Source: CAYWMQ01 sp964459635
GTDB lineage: Bacteria > Patescibacteriota > Minisyncoccia > Phycocordibacterales > UBA12088
Reading direction: 5' to 3'
Assembly (NCBI GenBank): GCA_964459635.1
Contig: CAYWMQ010000042.1
Coordinates: forward strand, 1 to 7,193
DNA: 7,193 nt
Numbering within the stretch: the stretch's first letter is position 1; each line of letters opens with the position of its first letter. Both the position numbers and the translations under genes were made by a program. The notes under the pieces were generated by a model that saw only the letters and a program-made list of their open reading frames with translations, was not told the origin of the DNA and searched no databases. Shown here piece after piece: positions 5,101-7,193 of the stretch.

Positions 5101-7193
5101 ATGCAGAACTCCGATGCGCATCGTGGTGCGCGTAAGCGCGTGCCGTTTCGTCCACGGACACGCAAAGTACCTATTAGGACGCTCATCGCAGATGGTGCTA
5201 CACCCGTAGCTCGCCCCGAGACCAGGCAAGCGGTCCCGACTGCGGGCACGGAGCGCTCGCGGCGTTTCCGTAGCGCACCTTTCTCCGCCGTCGCGGCTCC
5301 CGCCCGCGGCGCCGCCCCTCGCCGAGGCACACCTGCAACGGCACCCGCACCAAAAAGGGGGCGCCCTGCACGGCCCATGCGCAGCCCTAAGCCGCAGCGC
5401 CCCGGCCGCAACAATGAACGCGCTGTCGGTCGCCCGCGGCAGATGGCTCCCGCACGGCGCACGAGCCAGCTGCCGGTGCGCCGCCCGAGCTCTACGCTGC
5501 CGGCACGTACGGACAAAACCCCACTTCCCCCCGTACCCGAAAACGGCGTGCGTGTGGTGCCGCTTGGCGGCGTGGAAGAAGTGGGCAAGAATATGCTGCT
5601 CATCGAAACGCCCGAGGACATCATCATATGCGATGCGGGCTTCCAGTTCATTTCCGATGAGGAGTCCCCCGGCATCGACTACATCTTGCCCAACACGCGC
5701 TATGCTGAGGAGCGCAAGCACAAAGTGCGCGGCATCATCATCACCCATGGGCACCTCGACCACATCGGCGGGTTACCGTACGTACTTGAGCCCTTGGGTA
5801 ATCCTCCCATTTACGCAACCGAAGTGACGGCACTCCTTATCAAGAAGCGCCAAGAGGAGTTCCCGCAGCTACCGAAAGCGGATATCCGCGTGGTGGAGCG
5901 CGCGGCCATGGTGACGCTCGGCTCTACGAAAGTGGAGTTCTTCCCCGTGACGCACTCCATCAGTGATTCTTGTGGCGTGTCCATCAAGACGCCGCACGGC
6001 AACATAGTGATTTCCGGCGACCTTAAACTTGAGCACGAGGATGGCATTCCCACATCTGCTGAAAAGAAAACATGGGGAGCGGTGGGAAAGGAAAAAAATA
6101 TCCTGTTCATCGGCGACTCTACGAACGCAGAAAAGAGCGGCTTTTCGATCCCCGAGTCTGTCGTGCATCACACACTTGAAGAGCTCCTGCGTACCATTCC
6201 GGGGCGTATCATCATAGGCACCTTCGCGAGTCAGTTCGAGCGTATGATACATATCCTTGGTGTGTGTGAGCAGCTCAATAAGAAGGTGGTACTGGAAGGC
6301 CGCTCCATTAAGACGAACATTGAGATAGCCAAGCTCGCGAAGCGTGTGACACTCCGGCCGGACACCATCATTCCCGCAGAGGAAATGGCTAACTATCCCA
6401 ATGATCGCATTGTGGTGCTTGCCACAGGTGCCCAGGGTGAGGAGTTTGCCGCGCTCATGCGCATAGCCACCAAGCGCCACAAATTCATTTCATTGAAGGA
6501 GAGCGACACCATTATCCTTTCTTCGTCGGTCATTCCGGGCAACGAAATGTCCGTGCAGAAGCTTAAGGACAACCTCTACCGCCACGGCGTGCGCATCATC
6601 CACTACCGTGCGAGCGATGTGCACTCCACGGGCCACGGCAACACGGGCGAGCTCGTGTGGATACGCGAACAGGTGAAGCCCGCATTTTTCATGCCGGGCT
6701 ACGGGTACCACTCCATGTTGCGCTGCCACGCGCAGGCGAACGTAGACGCAGGCTTTCCGAAGGATCACATCGTGATACCGGACAACGGCACCATCGTGGA
6801 CTTCATCGAGGGCAAGGAGATGGTGGTGCACAAGGAAAAAGCGCCCAACTCACTTGTCATGGTGGATGGACTCTCGGTGGGTGACGTGCAGGAGGTGGTG
6901 ATACGAGACAGGAAGACCTTGGCACAGGACGGCATGTTCGTCATCATAGCCACGGTGAACGCAAAGACGGGCGAGCTTAGGAAGAGTCCCGACATCATCA
7001 GTCGCGGCTTTGTGTATCTCCGCGAGAGCCAAGACCTTTTGGGCGAGGCGCGCATCATTGTGAAGAAGTCTATTCAGGAGGCGAGCCGCGGCGCAAATCC
7101 GGTGAACTTCGAGTACGTGAAAAATGCCATGACGGAGGCGGTGGGCAAATTCTTGCTCCAGCGCACCAACAAGCGCCCGATAGTGATACCGGT
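5101..7193 (+). CDS. rnj: Ribonuclease J with long basic N-terminal extension (3' end cut by window edge)
   Basis: RNase J is a metallo-beta-lactamase/beta-CASP nuclease that degrades and processes mRNA and rRNA by 5'-to-3' exo- and endonucleolytic cleavage. The frame is open for 697 codons to the window edge. Residues 1 to about 147 are Arg/Pro/Ala-rich, low-complexity and probably disordered. The core begins at VRVVPLGGVEEVGKN (150-164). Metal-site motifs: THGHLDH at 215-221 (His216, His218, Asp220, His221), THS with His285, and SGDLK with Asp307. Further motifs: GDSTN at 338-342, TFASQFER at 374-381, ATGAQGEE at 441-448, IPGNE at 478-482 and HSTGH at 508-512. The late HGE motif, whose His is a metal ligand in Bacillus RNase J1, reads YGY (Tyr534). 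The frame ends at KRPIVIPV, close to where RNase J1 ends, so little is missing. In-frame TAA codons at 4987-4992 limit the start. ATG at 5101 is the first good one, without a Shine-Dalgarno. Confidence 0.95.
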   Translation, partial: MQNSDAHRGARKRVPFRPRTRKVPIRTLIADGATPVARPETRQAVPTAGTERSRRFRSAPFSAVAAPARGAAPRRGTPATAPAPKRGRPARPMRSPKPQRPGRNNERAVGRPRQMAPARRTSQLPVRRPSSTLPARTDKTPLPPVPENGVRVVPLGGVEEVGKNMLLIETPEDIIICDAGFQFISDEESPGIDYILPNTRYAEERKHKVRGIIITHGHLDHIGGLPYVLEPLGNPPIYATEVTALLIKKRQEEFPQLPKADIRVVERAAMVTLGSTKVEFFPVTHSISDSCGVSIKTPHGNIVISGDLKLEHEDGIPTSAEKKTWGAVGKEKNILFIGDSTNAEKSGFSIPESVVHHTLEELLRTIPGRIIIGTFASQFERMIHILGVCEQLNKKVVLEGRSIKTNIEIAKLAKRVTLRPDTIIPAEEMANYPNDRIVVLATGAQGEEFAALMRIATKRHKFISLKESDTIILSSSVIPGNEMSVQKLKDNLYRHGVRIIHYRASDVHSTGHGNTGELVWIREQVKPAFFMPGYGYHSMLRCHAQANVDAGFPKDHIVIPDNGTIVDFIEGKEMVVHKEKAPNSLVMVDGLSVGDVQEVVIRDRKTLAQDGMFVIIATVNAKTGELRKSPDIISRGFVYLRESQDLLGEARIIVKKSIQEASRGANPVNFEYVKNAMTEAVGKFLLQRTNKRPIVIP

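Noticed and set aside
5061..5763. Two long minus-strand ORFs (204 and 230 codons) opposite the RNase J N-terminus
   Set aside because: Antisense to the high-GC Arg/Pro/Ala extension, where stop codons are rare in every frame. No motifs are visible, and the RNase J frame continues into the conserved core.
1..7193. CRISPR arrays, tRNA/rRNA genes, transposases, toxin-antitoxin or defence genes
   Set aside because: I looked on both strands and saw no direct-repeat/spacer array, no tRNA cloverleaf or rRNA segment, and no protein motif of these systems.

Overview
This window is about 7.2 kb of gene-dense, moderately GC-rich bacterial DNA. It looks like a genome-reduced bacterium of the Patescibacteria (Candidate Phyla Radiation), most likely a GC-rich Parcubacteria-type lineage. 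I infer this from the transketolase split into two genes, the divergent epimerase, the Glu-type RpiB, the near absence of Shine-Dalgarno sequences before the main genes, and the Arg/Pro/Ala-rich extension on RNase J. No marker gene here proves the lineage.

Layout. (a) 1-280, minus strand: nearly complete gene for a small stand-alone Smr-domain protein. (b) About 308-530, minus strand: a compact unit with a good sigma70-type promoter, a 34-codon membrane-peptide ORF and an intrinsic terminator. (c) 532-680: a perfect 38-bp palindrome and a degenerate tandem repeat, in the 3' flank of the next operon. (d) 681-4867, minus strand: a five-gene carbon-metabolism operon, transcribed in the order gap (GAPDH), rpiB, rpe, transketolase N-terminal subunit, transketolase C-terminal subunit. 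The first four genes are 8-10 nt apart. The last two are separated by an AT-rich, period-7, inverted-repeat element. (e) 4868-5100: a divergent promoter region. (f) 5101-7193, plus strand: RNase J with a disordered N-terminal extension of about 147 residues, cut by the window edge a few residues before its expected end.

How the genes work together. RpiB, Rpe and the two-chain transketolase form most of the non-oxidative pentose phosphate pathway, interconverting ribose-5-P, ribulose-5-P and xylulose-5-P with glycolytic intermediates. GAPDH consumes the glyceraldehyde-3-P that transketolase releases. Together they link ribose supply for nucleotides to energy-yielding lower glycolysis. No transaldolase is present in the window. 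RNase J, transcribed divergently, is the main 5'-to-3' exo/endoribonuclease of bacteria that lack RNase E.

Most of the window is ordinary central metabolism. The parts worth a second look are the small membrane-peptide unit, the 38-bp palindrome beside its promoter, the heptad repeat inside the operon, and metal-ligand substitutions in Rpe and RNase J.
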